The notes beneath the pieces are model-generated. The model did no database searches and had not been told where the DNA came from. It saw only the letters and a program-made list of their open reading frames with translations. Both the position numbers and the translations under genes were made by a program. Below, piece after piece: positions 46,556 through 55,211 of a DNA stretch of 64,000 bases (its first letter is position 1; every line of letters starts with the position of its first letter). The stretch covers positions 5,828,001-5,892,000 of the forward strand of contig NZ_OY771430.1 in the NCBI RefSeq assembly GCF_963674565.1, given 5' to 3'. This stretch comes from an uncultured Carboxylicivirga sp. (GTDB taxonomy: Bacteria > Bacteroidota > Bacteroidia > Bacteroidales > Marinilabiliaceae).

Positions 46556-49093
46556 ATGGTTTTAAAAAACATATCCAATCCTTATAAGTTCCTGTTAAGC
46601 TTATTGTTCTTAATTAGCACTTCGTCTTTTGCACAAAAACTAACGCTCAACGAAAAAGAGTATTTCGAGACAAAGGGTCTAAACGTCCTGGTTTTTAACA
46701 ACCAATACAATGGTTTCTTTTTTGATGAAAAAACAGCCGGTATAGAGCTCATCCATCATGGAGTAAGAACATCTACCGGAGGAGCAGTAAGGCTGCAAAA
46801 TACACCCGAACAATGGGATTTAATCCCAACCCTCATCGAAAAAAGTATTGACAAAGCCAGTAAAAGTATTGAGTTTACGCTCCGATATGAAGATTATGAT
46901 TTTGATTCAAAGATCACAGTATCTCCTGAAGGAAATGGTTTTCAAATCGTAGTCTCTTTAGATCAACCGGTGCCTGAATCATTGAAAGGTAGGGCCGGAT
47001 TCAACCTGGAATTTCTACCTTCTGCCTACTTCGAAAAAAGCTATCTGGTTGATGGCAAACCATCCTATTTCCCCCTTTACCCTTCTGGAGATACAACCAT
47101 TCAATCATCAAAAAGCAAAACTCCTCAGTTTGGAGGGCACAACACCTTTGATGATCGGGGACTTGATGAATTTATTATACCCAAACCACTTGCGCAAGGA
47201 AAGACTCTGGTATTGGCACCCGAAGATCCTGAGAGATATGTGAAAATAGAATCAGAATCGGAAATTATGCTTTTCGACGGTCGCAATCTGGCACAAAATG
47301 GTTGGTTTATAGCTCGAAGTATTTTACCCTCGAACCAAACCGGAGAAGTCCTTGAATGGCATGTTGAACCCAATGCCATTGAAAACTGGGTGCGTAAACC
47401 CAATATTGGTTTCTCACAAGTAGGGTACCATCCTGATCAAAAGAAAGTTGCTGTCATCGAACTTGACAGGAATGACGTTCCACAGAAAGAAGCCTTCATC
47501 TACGAAGTAACTGTATCAGGAAAGAAAATAAAACAGCTATCGGTAAACACTGAAGAATGGGGAAATTATTTGCGCTACAACTATCTGAAGGTGGACTTCA
47601 GCTCAATCACTAAACCCGGATTGTACTGCATTCAGTATGGCGATCAAACTACAAGTCCTTTCTCAATTGACCCCAATACAATTAAAAATGTCTGGCATCC
47701 TACATTAGATGTCTTCCTGCCCGTGCAGATGGATCACATGAAAGTAAACGAAGCTTACCGTACCTGGCATGGCGAACCTTTTAAGGACGATGCATTGCAG
47801 GCTCCTGTTAATATCGATTTTTTTGATGGTTACAACATGGATTCAGTAACTGATACCAAGTATAAGCCTCTGGAGCGCATACCCGGATTGGCCGTTGGCG
47901 GCTGGTTTGATGCGGGTGACTATGATATCCAAACCGGCACTCACTGCCGTACCATTCAAAGCCTGGTTGATTCATGGGAATACTTCAAAGTTAACAGAGA
48001 CCAGACTTTTATCAATCAGGAAACTCGCTACGTTGATATCCATCGTCCTGATGGCGATGCGGATATTCTTCAACAAATTGAACACGGTATACTAAATCTG
48101 GTAGCACAAATTGAGAATATTGGACATCCTGTACGCGGTATCATTGTTCCCAGGTTGCATCAATACCATCATTTAGGAGATGCTTCAACCGAAACGGATA
48201 ATTTGCCATACAACCCCAATCTGAAACCATACGAAAGCGATGGAGTTAGCTCTGGTACCTTGGATGATCGATGGGCTTTTACCAACCGAAATTATAGTCT
48301 CGACTTTTCAACAGTTGCTGCCCTATCTGCTGCCAACAGAGCATTAACAGAGTACAACAGTGAACTGGCAGATAAATGCCTTAGCCTGGCAAAAACTCTT
48401 TATACCGAAGCCAGGGAGATTATGAAAACAGCCAAAACCGACAGATTTTCACGATGGGGACGTTTTAATGAAATACCGGCAACACTTCAGTTGTATATTT
48501 CTTCGGGAGACAAGGCCTATGCAGAACGCTATGAAGAATTGATATGGCCTGCTTTGGATGAATCATCCGAATGGACACTATCTATAGCTCTTCGCGCAAT
48601 TCCTCACATGGAGGATGAATTTAAAGAGAAACTTAAAAAACACGTAATTAAACACAAAACTGAGATTGAACAATTAGAAGCCGAGAACCCTTACGGAGTG
48701 CCTATTTCAACCAGAGGATGGGCTGGAAATGCAGGGGTTATAGAATGGGCAAGTACCAACTATATGGCTTACAAAGCATACCCGGGAATCATCGAAAAGG
48801 AAGATGTGTACAAAGGGTTAAATTACTTGTTTGGATGTCATCCAGATTCTAACATCTCCTTTGTTTCGACAGTGGGAACTCGTTCGAAGAAAGTGGCGTA
48901 TGGAAGCAACAGAGCCGATTTTAGTTTTATCGCCGGAGGAATAGTTCCCGGTGTGCTGATATTGAATCCGGATTTTCCAGAGAACAAGGAGGATTGGCCT
49001 TTTTTCTGGGGAGAGAATGAGTACATTATCGATATTGGTGCAGCCTATATTTACCTTGCTAATGCAGTCAATGAACTTTTAATAAAAGAATAG
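46556..49093 (+). CDS. GH9 glycoside hydrolase with long N-terminal domain
   Basis: I chose the ATG at 46556, since it gives a normal signal peptide (LISTSSFAQ) that the longer frame from 46481 would bury. The protein is 845 aa: a ~260-residue N-terminal beta-rich domain I do not recognise, a CelD_N Ig-like domain (NIGFSQVGYHPDQKKVAV, ~285-375), then the GH9 barrel. Catalytic residues are Asp452 and Asp455 in GGWFDAGDYD and Glu822 in WGENEYIIDIGAAY. The usual PHHR-type substrate loop is not seen; instead there is SFVSTVGTRSKKVAYGSNRADFS. GH9s mostly cut beta-1,4-glucans, so its role in a xylan locus is uncertain. Confidence 0.88.
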   Translation: MVLKNISNPYKFLLSLLFLISTSSFAQKLTLNEKEYFETKGLNVLVFNNQYNGFFFDEKTAGIELIHHGVRTSTGGAVRLQNTPEQWDLIPTLIEKSIDKASKSIEFTLRYEDYDFDSKITVSPEGNGFQIVVSLDQPVPESLKGRAGFNLEFLPSAYFEKSYLVDGKPSYFPLYPSGDTTIQSSKSKTPQFGGHNTFDDRGLDEFIIPKPLAQGKTLVLAPEDPERYVKIESESEIMLFDGRNLAQNGWFIARSILPSNQTGEVLEWHVEPNAIENWVRKPNIGFSQVGYHPDQKKVAVIELDRNDVPQKEAFIYEVTVSGKKIKQLSVNTEEWGNYLRYNYLKVDFSSITKPGLYCIQYGDQTTSPFSIDPNTIKNVWHPTLDVFLPVQMDHMKVNEAYRTWHGEPFKDDALQAPVNIDFFDGYNMDSVTDTKYKPLERIPGLAVGGWFDAGDYDIQTGTHCRTIQSLVDSWEYFKVNRDQTFINQETRYVDIHRPDGDADILQQIEHGILNLVAQIENIGHPVRGIIVPRLHQYHHLGDASTETDNLPYNPNLKPYESDGVSSGTLDDRWAFTNRNYSLDFSTVAALSAANRALTEYNSELADKCLSLAKTLYTEAREIMKTAKTDRFSRWGRFNEIPATLQLYISSGDKAYAERYEELIWPALDESSEWTLSIALRAIPHMEDEFKEKLKKHVIKHKTEIEQLEAENPYGVPISTRGWAGNAGVIEWASTNYMAYKAYPGIIEKEDVYKGLNYLFGCHPDSNISFVSTVGTRSKKVAYGSNRADFSFIAGGIVPGVLILNPDFPENKEDWPFFWGENEYIIDIGAAYIYLANAVNELLIKE

Positions 49094-49134
49094 AGATCAC
49101 TCTTATTTCATCAAAACTAAAAACCAAGTTTAAA

Positions 49135-50238
49135 ATGAATTACAAAATCAAATCGCTTTTAGCAATATTTCTGATTGTTGGTAACTATTGTGTTGCCCAA
49201 TCGAATGATCAAATAGTGGAAGATTTTGAATCTTCGTCGGTAAACCAACCAGGCCATGTATACCCCATGGTCAATTCCGAGGGACGTGTACGCACACAAG
49301 TTTTTGCTCCCGATGCCAAATATGTAAAACTCGACATTGGTGGTGTTAAATACGACATGGTTAAGGATGCAGAAGGAATGTGGACCGGAGAATCGGCTCC
49401 GCAGGATGTCGGTTTCCATTACTATCAACTTAATATTGACGGAGCGTCGGTTCCCGATCCGGGAACATTGTTGTATTTTGGTGCTTGTCGCTGGGGAAGT
49501 GGTATCGAAATTCCTTCAGATGACCAGGATATTTTTGCTGTAAAAGATGTTCCTCATGGTCATGTTCATGAAATTCTTTTCCCATCAGAAAGTACTAAGA
49601 CATGCCGTACGGCATTTGTTTATACACCACCCGGGTATGAAAATGAAACTTCAAAAAGTTATCCTGTTTTGTATCTTCAACACGGTTACTGCGAAAATGA
49701 AACATCCTGGCCCGAGCAGGGAAAGGCCAATTTAATCATGGACAATCTAATTGCCGAAGGAAAAGCCAAACCTTTCATCATTGTAATGACATATGGCATG
49801 ACCAATGATATTGAATTCGGAAAATTGCGTGAATTCGATATCATTCCTTTTCAAACTGTTTTGGTTGATGAATTAGTTTCTTATGTTGATGAGAATTATC
49901 GAACGCTTTCCAATCAGGAAAGCCGTGCCATGGCCGGACTTTCCATGGGATCGATGGAAACAAAAGCCATTACAATCAACAGGCCTGATGTGTTTTCGCA
50001 CATTGGTCTTTTTAGCGGTGCTCTTTATGCTCCAGAGGAAGTTAAAGACCAAAGTAATGTGAAACTTATTTTTCAAAGTTGCGGAAGCAAAGAGCGTCCT
50101 GAAGCAGTACAAAAATCCACCGAAGCATTGAAAGAAGCCGGTATCAATGCTGTTTGGTATGTGTCGGAAGGCACAGCTCATGAATTCCATACCTGGAGAA
50201 GAAGCTTGCATGAATTTGCTCAATTACTGTTTAAGTAA
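49135..50238 (+). CDS. CE1 esterase with N-terminal CBM48-like domain (feruloyl/acetylxylan esterase), copy 1
   Basis: This 367-aa exported protein has a signal peptide ending at YCVAQ. An Ig-like CBM48/E-set domain (~38-125, VRTQVFAPDAKYVKLDIGG) precedes an esterase-D-type alpha/beta-hydrolase domain. Nucleophile Ser270 lies in AGLSMGS and His349 in EGTAHEFHTW. The acid position appears to be Glu320 (CGSKERP) rather than Asp. CE1 enzymes with this layout remove feruloyl or acetyl groups from xylan. It is clearly paralogous to the CE1 at 53747. It lies 41 bases after GH9 and is followed by a hairpin. Confidence 0.9.
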   Translation: MNYKIKSLLAIFLIVGNYCVAQSNDQIVEDFESSSVNQPGHVYPMVNSEGRVRTQVFAPDAKYVKLDIGGVKYDMVKDAEGMWTGESAPQDVGFHYYQLNIDGASVPDPGTLLYFGACRWGSGIEIPSDDQDIFAVKDVPHGHVHEILFPSESTKTCRTAFVYTPPGYENETSKSYPVLYLQHGYCENETSWPEQGKANLIMDNLIAEGKAKPFIIVMTYGMTNDIEFGKLREFDIIPFQTVLVDELVSYVDENYRTLSNQESRAMAGLSMGSMETKAITINRPDVFSHIGLFSGALYAPEEVKDQSNVKLIFQSCGSKERPEAVQKSTEALKEAGINAVWYVSEGTAHEFHTWRRSLHEFAQLLFK

Positions 50239-50255
50239 TCAGATATATTGTCATT

Positions 50256-50298
50256 TTTAGTCAACTTCAATGGTGCACTGCCGATGAAGTTGACTAAA
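50256..50298 (+). terminator. Inverted repeat after CE1 copy 1
   Basis: A perfect 14-bp stem, TTTAGTCAACTTCA (50256-50269) with TGAAGTTGACTAAA (50285-50298), has a 15-base loop. Only TTT follows, so it may terminate, attenuate or protect the transcript inside the esterase block. Confidence 0.65.
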
Positions 50299-50468
50299 TT
50301 TATGGGTAAAGAGGCATCGAGTATGCTGAATGCTTTTTCAATCACCGATGTCATTTCAACGGATTGACTTTTTCATTTTTTTTGGGGGCAATCCCCAAAG
50401 CACAACAATGAATAAATTAAAAATTGGTTGCTGATTTTATCAGTAGCCCATCATAAACCCACTTAACA

Positions 50469-52031
50469 ATGAAAAATTTAAAAACCTTATTATTTCTGCT
50501 TTTTGTTTTGGGGATGATCTCATGCAATAGTAAACTTCAACCAGGCCAGTTAAAGGTTGAGGGCGGCATCATCCAGGGAACAGTCATGGAATACATGACC
50601 ATTTATAAAGGTATCCCATTTGCCGCTGCTCCTGTAGGAGATTTACGCTGGAAAGCCCCACAACCCGTTAAAGCATGGGAAGGAGTTAAACAAACCACTG
50701 AGTATGCTCCAGCTCCAATGCAGGGAGGTAATCCTCCTTCAGGCAAAAGCGAAGATTGCTTATATCTGAATGTTTGGACACCGGCAAAGTCAGCAGATGA
50801 AAAACTACCTGTTATGGTTTGGATTTACGGTGGGGGCTTTAGTTTTGGCTCAACATCGGAACCTGTATCTGATGGACAAGCCTTGGCTGACAAAGGAGTT
50901 GTTTTAGTAAGTATTGCTTATCGTGTGGGGCAACTTGGATTTCTGGCTCATCCTGAATTAAGTGCCGAAAGTCCGGAAGGCGTATCAGGAAACTATGGTT
51001 TGCTGGATCAGATAGCAGCATTGAAATGGATTCAAAAGAACATTGCTGCTTTTGGAGGTGATCCGGACAGAGTGACCATTTTCGGCGAATCAGCAGGGGG
51101 AATATCAGTAAGTATGTTGTGTGCATCGCCATTGGCGAAAGGGCTTTTTCATGGTGCTATATCTCAGAGTGGAGGCTCGTTTGGACCATCGCGTCCGACT
51201 ACTTATCCAGGAGAAAATATGAAAACTTTAAAACAAGCTGAATCAGATGGTATTGAATATGTGAAACAACAAGGAGGTACATCAATTGCCGATTTGCGCA
51301 AGATGGAAGCTGAAAAATTTATTCCTGCCGGGTGGACCATGCCTGGAGGATGGCCAATTGTAGATGGTGTTGTTATTCCAGATGATCAATATAAGTTATA
51401 TGAAAAAGGTCAATACAATGATGTACCTGTCCTGATTGGTTATAATTCCGACGAAGGCGCCAGTTTTATGTGGGAGAAGAATCCTGAAAAGGTTAGAAAT
51501 AGTGTGAATCAACGTTTCGGGAAGCATGCTGATGCTTTGTTGGAAGCTTATCCGCTTGCCGAAAATAGTGTACCAAAAACAGCCCGCGACCTTATGCGCG
51601 ATGCAGCCTTTGGCTGGCAAACTTGGATTTGGGCAAGGCTACAATCTCAAACAGGCAAGTCAAATGTATACTATTACTATTTCGATCAACATCCTGAATT
51701 TCCAGAAGGTTCGCCAATGTATGGATATGGCTCACCACATGGGCAGGATGTGGCTTTTGTTTTTCAACATTTAGATCCGAATAACTCTTCGCAATCGGAT
51801 ATTGATATTTCTGAGGCGATGGGTACTTATTGGACAAATTTTGCAAAATATGGTAATCCCAATGGAGAAAGTATTCCTGAGTGGCCAGCCTTTAGCGATG
51901 ATAAGCCGGAAGTAATGTATTTGCAGCAAAAGCCTCATGTAGGTCCCGTACCAAGTGAAGAATCATTAAAAGTTCTTGATGAGTATTTTAAATGGAGAAG
52001 AACAGAAGAAGGAGCAGAATGGGCTAAGTGA
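50469..52031 (+). CDS. Type-B carboxylesterase, lipoprotein
   Basis: This 520-aa lipoprotein has its lipobox at Cys19 (LGMISC). It matches the carboxylesterase/lipase family: GGIIQGTVMEYMTIYKGIPFAAAPVGDLRW, SEDCLYLNVWTP, the oxyanion IYGGGFSFG, nucleophile Ser208 in FGESAGGISV, an acidic residue in YNSDEGASF and His in GSPHGQDVAFVF. Substrate is unknown, but in this block hydrolysis of acyl or aryl esters from xylan side chains is a reasonable inference. It is separated by 230 and 198 bases from its neighbours, so it may have its own promoter. Confidence 0.9.
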   Translation: MKNLKTLLFLLFVLGMISCNSKLQPGQLKVEGGIIQGTVMEYMTIYKGIPFAAAPVGDLRWKAPQPVKAWEGVKQTTEYAPAPMQGGNPPSGKSEDCLYLNVWTPAKSADEKLPVMVWIYGGGFSFGSTSEPVSDGQALADKGVVLVSIAYRVGQLGFLAHPELSAESPEGVSGNYGLLDQIAALKWIQKNIAAFGGDPDRVTIFGESAGGISVSMLCASPLAKGLFHGAISQSGGSFGPSRPTTYPGENMKTLKQAESDGIEYVKQQGGTSIADLRKMEAEKFIPAGWTMPGGWPIVDGVVIPDDQYKLYEKGQYNDVPVLIGYNSDEGASFMWEKNPEKVRNSVNQRFGKHADALLEAYPLAENSVPKTARDLMRDAAFGWQTWIWARLQSQTGKSNVYYYYFDQHPEFPEGSPMYGYGSPHGQDVAFVFQHLDPNNSSQSDIDISEAMGTYWTNFAKYGNPNGESIPEWPAFSDDKPEVMYLQQKPHVGPVPSEESLKVLDEYFKWRRTEEGAEWAK

Positions 52032-52229
52032 TAAATAGTTGTTGTTTAGAGAGCGAAGCGTTGTAAACTCTTGATGAATAATTGAAAACGATGAAATTAA
52101 TTGTTTTTAAAAAACTCTTTAATTCATCTACCCATGAGAATATTGAAATACGACGTATTCGTTACCAGGTCTTCGATTTGTTTTGGAAGATTGAATCCAT
52201 AAAATAATATCAATCCAGAAATTACAATA

Positions 52230-53603
52230 ATGCATAGAAAAGTAATATTATCAATTATAACTGTTTTTTTATCGGGGATGTCGGTTTATTCGCAAAACCC
52301 CATTGTCCAAACCTACTTTACTGCCGATCCGGCACCCATGGTTTATAATGATACAGTCTATGTTTATACCTCTCATGATGAGGATAGTACTAAGGCTAAT
52401 TTCTTTACCATGTACGATTGGCGTTGTTACTCAACAACCGATATGGTTAACTGGACGGACCATGGCGCTGTGGCCTCACTTAAGAGCTTTAAATGGCTTG
52501 AAAAGGAAAACGGGGCTTGGGCACCACAATGTATTGAGCGCAATGGCCAATTTTACCTTTATGTGCCTATTCACGGAGGTGGGGTTTGTGTTTTGGTGGC
52601 CGATTCGCCTCATGGGCCTTTTACCGATCCATTGGGAAAAAAACTAGTAGAGAGCGATCATTTATGGCAAGATATTGACCCTACTGTTTTTGTCGACGAC
52701 GATGGGCAGGCTTACCTGTATTGGGGTAACCCTAGTGTATGGTATGTGAAATTGAACGAAGATATGATTTCGTACGACAAAAGCATTGGAGACAATGGAG
52801 TTGTGTCTGTAGAAATTACAAAAGAATCTTTTGGTGAGAGTATTAGGCCAGATGGCAAACCTGGTACCAAATATGTTGAAGGTCCGTGGTTTTATAAACG
52901 CAACAACCTGTATTACCTGCTTTATGCTGCCAATGGAATCCCTGAATGCATTGGGTATTCAACGTCGCATTCGCCAACAGGGCCGTGGGAATACAGAGGT
53001 TTAATTATGGAACGTCATCCAAAACTTGCGTTTACCAATCATTCAGGAGTTATTGATTTTAAAGGCAACTCCTATTTCTTTTATCATAACGAAGCACTAC
53101 CAAACGGTGGTGGTTTCAGGCGCTCTACTTGTGTAGAACAATTTGAATATAATGAAGACGGTTCTATTCCCTCAATAACACCAACGGTTGAAGGTATTAA
53201 AACTGGTGTTGCTTACTTAAATCCATTTAAACGAAATGAGGCTGAAACAATAGCCTGGTCCGAAGGTGTAAAGACAACAGGAGATAGTAAAAATGGGGTA
53301 TATGTCTCACAAATCAATAACGGTGATTATATAAAAGTCAGAAGTGTAGATTTTGCCAAAGGAGCTAAAATGTTCCAAGCAACAGCCGCTTCAATTGAAG
53401 GTGGAAAAATTGAAATTCGTTTGGATACTAAAGATGGCCAGTTAATGGGTGTTTGTGAAATTGCAAATACCGGCAGTGCAGATAGCTGGAAAACATTCAT
53501 TGCCAAGGTTGATAAAGCAAAAGGGATACACGATTTGTATTTCGTGTTTAAAGGCAAAGAGTGTGAACTTTTCAATTTTGACGCCTGGCAGTTTAGTGAA
53601 TAA
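52230..53603 (+). CDS. GH43 arabinofuranosidase/xylosidase with C-terminal CBM6
   Basis: This 457-aa exported protein has a signal peptide ending at MSVYSQ. The GH43 propeller has base Asp33 in TADPAPMVY, Asp150 in DIDPTVFVDDDG and general acid Glu217 in YVEGPWFYK. From ~335 on, a CBM6 (RNEAETIAWSEGVKT, ending FNFDAWQFSE) should bind xylan chains. GH43-CBM6 enzymes are often arabinoxylan arabinofuranohydrolases. The exact linkage cannot be told from sequence. It is the fourth GH43 in the window and is not closely similar to the other three. Confidence 0.92.
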   Translation: MHRKVILSIITVFLSGMSVYSQNPIVQTYFTADPAPMVYNDTVYVYTSHDEDSTKANFFTMYDWRCYSTTDMVNWTDHGAVASLKSFKWLEKENGAWAPQCIERNGQFYLYVPIHGGGVCVLVADSPHGPFTDPLGKKLVESDHLWQDIDPTVFVDDDGQAYLYWGNPSVWYVKLNEDMISYDKSIGDNGVVSVEITKESFGESIRPDGKPGTKYVEGPWFYKRNNLYYLLYAANGIPECIGYSTSHSPTGPWEYRGLIMERHPKLAFTNHSGVIDFKGNSYFFYHNEALPNGGGFRRSTCVEQFEYNEDGSIPSITPTVEGIKTGVAYLNPFKRNEAETIAWSEGVKTTGDSKNGVYVSQINNGDYIKVRSVDFAKGAKMFQATAASIEGGKIEIRLDTKDGQLMGVCEIANTGSADSWKTFIAKVDKAKGIHDLYFVFKGKECELFNFDAWQFSE

Positions 53604-53746
53604 TTAGACAATTACGAATGAAACGGGTAGTAAGCGGGATCTGGCCAAGTTCGCTTGCAAGTTTCATTTCTTCCGATTGGCATTTGGTCATTGGAGGAAA
53701 TTAAAATGAAATATCTCAATGTTTAATCAATTAACTTTTATAGTTT

Positions 53747-54919
53747 ATGAAATATAGTTTTTGGAGTTTACTTACATTGGTATTTATTTCTTTTGAAGTA
53801 TGGGTAGTACAGGCACAGGATGTTGGGCTTATTGAAGATTTTAAGCCGTCTTCTGTAAATCAACCCGGAAAGCAGTACCCACAGGTTAATTCCGAAGGTT
53901 GTGTAAGGGTGCAAGTTTCAGCTCCTGAGGCAAAGATGGTTCAGCTTGATATTGGAGGTGAAAAATATAACCTGGTAAAAGATAGAGAAGGCATTTGGAT
54001 GGGAGAATCAGCTCCTCAAGACGAAGGCTTTCATTATTACCAGTTAAATATCGATGGAGCCTCGGTTCCGGATCCTGGAACAAAATACTATTATGGTGCC
54101 GGTCGTTGGGGAAGTGCCATAGAAATCCCGGCTGTTGACAGGGAATTTTATGCCTTAAAAGATGTGCCACACGGCTTGGTTAGTCAGGTTCAGTATTACT
54201 CTGAAATAACCGAGGCATGGCGGAGATGTTTTGTTTACACTCCTCCTGGTTATGAAAAAGATACTCAAAATCGTTATCCGGTATTGTATCTTCAGCATGG
54301 TAGTTTTGAAGATGAAACAGGCTGGTTGGCACAAGGAAAAGCGAACCAAATATTGGATAACTTGATTGCCGGCAATAAAGCGAAGGGGATGATTATTGTA
54401 ATGGATAACGGTTATGCTTTTAGGCCTCAGGACAATAAAACTGCCGATAAAAGACCTCAAATGGTTTTTGAAGAAGTGCTTGTTAATGAGGTAATGCCAA
54501 TGATTGATAGCCGTTTTCGTACTATTGCTGACAGGAAAGCCCGTGCAATTGCCGGGTTGTCTATGGGGGCAAATCAAACTGTACGGATTATTATGAATCA
54601 TCTGGATAAGTTTGCGTATTACGGAGGTTTTAGCGGTACGGCTAATTATCCAAATTCAAACGAAATAGATCCTGCGATATTCCTTGATGGTAAGTTTACT
54701 GATGCTGATGCATTAAACAAGCAACTAAAAGTGTTATGGTTGGGGTTAGGAACTACCGAGCCTGCACCTTTCCCGGGTTCAGTTGGGGCATTTTGTAAGA
54801 TGTTGGACAAGCAAAAAATCAAATATATATACTACGAGTCTGAAGGAACAGCTCATGAATGGTTAACCTGGCGAAGGTGTTTATATCAATATGCTCAACA
54901 TTTATTTCAAGAGGATTAA
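53747..54919 (+). CDS. CE1 esterase with N-terminal CBM48-like domain (feruloyl/acetylxylan esterase), copy 2
   Basis: This 390-aa exported protein (signal ends ~WVVQAQ) has the same layout as the CE1 at 49135: E-set domain ~40-130, then the esterase domain. Nucleophile is Ser272 in AGLSMGA and His370 is in EGTAHEWLTW. The acid position is Glu338 in LGTTEPAP. Shared stretches such as SSVNQPG and FHYYQLNIDGASVPDPGT show duplication within the locus, while active-site loops differ. The two may split acetyl versus feruloyl or different positions. That division is inference. Confidence 0.9.
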   Translation: MKYSFWSLLTLVFISFEVWVVQAQDVGLIEDFKPSSVNQPGKQYPQVNSEGCVRVQVSAPEAKMVQLDIGGEKYNLVKDREGIWMGESAPQDEGFHYYQLNIDGASVPDPGTKYYYGAGRWGSAIEIPAVDREFYALKDVPHGLVSQVQYYSEITEAWRRCFVYTPPGYEKDTQNRYPVLYLQHGSFEDETGWLAQGKANQILDNLIAGNKAKGMIIVMDNGYAFRPQDNKTADKRPQMVFEEVLVNEVMPMIDSRFRTIADRKARAIAGLSMGANQTVRIIMNHLDKFAYYGGFSGTANYPNSNEIDPAIFLDGKFTDADALNKQLKVLWLGLGTTEPAPFPGSVGAFCKMLDKQKIKYIYYESEGTAHEWLTWRRCLYQYAQHLFQED

Positions 54920-55123
54920 ACCTCAGCAGGAACTGTAAAAATAAACTGAGTAAAAATTTTCCGGATGATAGTATTATCCCTATTATTAATTTGGAAATAG
55001 AAAGAAAATGAAATTAAAAAAACATAGTAGTGATAGCTATAAGCTTTATTCTACGTGTGTTGATATTCAAGTAGAAACTTTGTTGCATTGTTCCTGCGAA
55101 TGATATACACTATGATAAAAGAA

Positions 55124-55143
55124 TCCCTTTTTTATGGGATTTA
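55124..55143 (+). terminator. Small hairpin before GH51
   Basis: AATCCC and GGGATT (55124-55129 and 55138-55143) flank an eight-base, T-rich loop in the 292-base gap after CE1 copy 2. The stem is short and lacks a T tract of its own. It may be a weak terminator or chance. Confidence 0.3.
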
Positions 55144-55211
55144 TTTAGCTTAAATATCTATCTTTTAACTTCTATGTGTTCAATGTTTGATAAAATTAAA
55201 TCATATCTAAA

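Noticed and set aside
54155..54601. 148-codon minus-strand frame inside CE1 copy 2
   Set aside because: Lies within the esterase gene and has low-complexity, His/Asn/Ile-rich composition typical of antisense frames.
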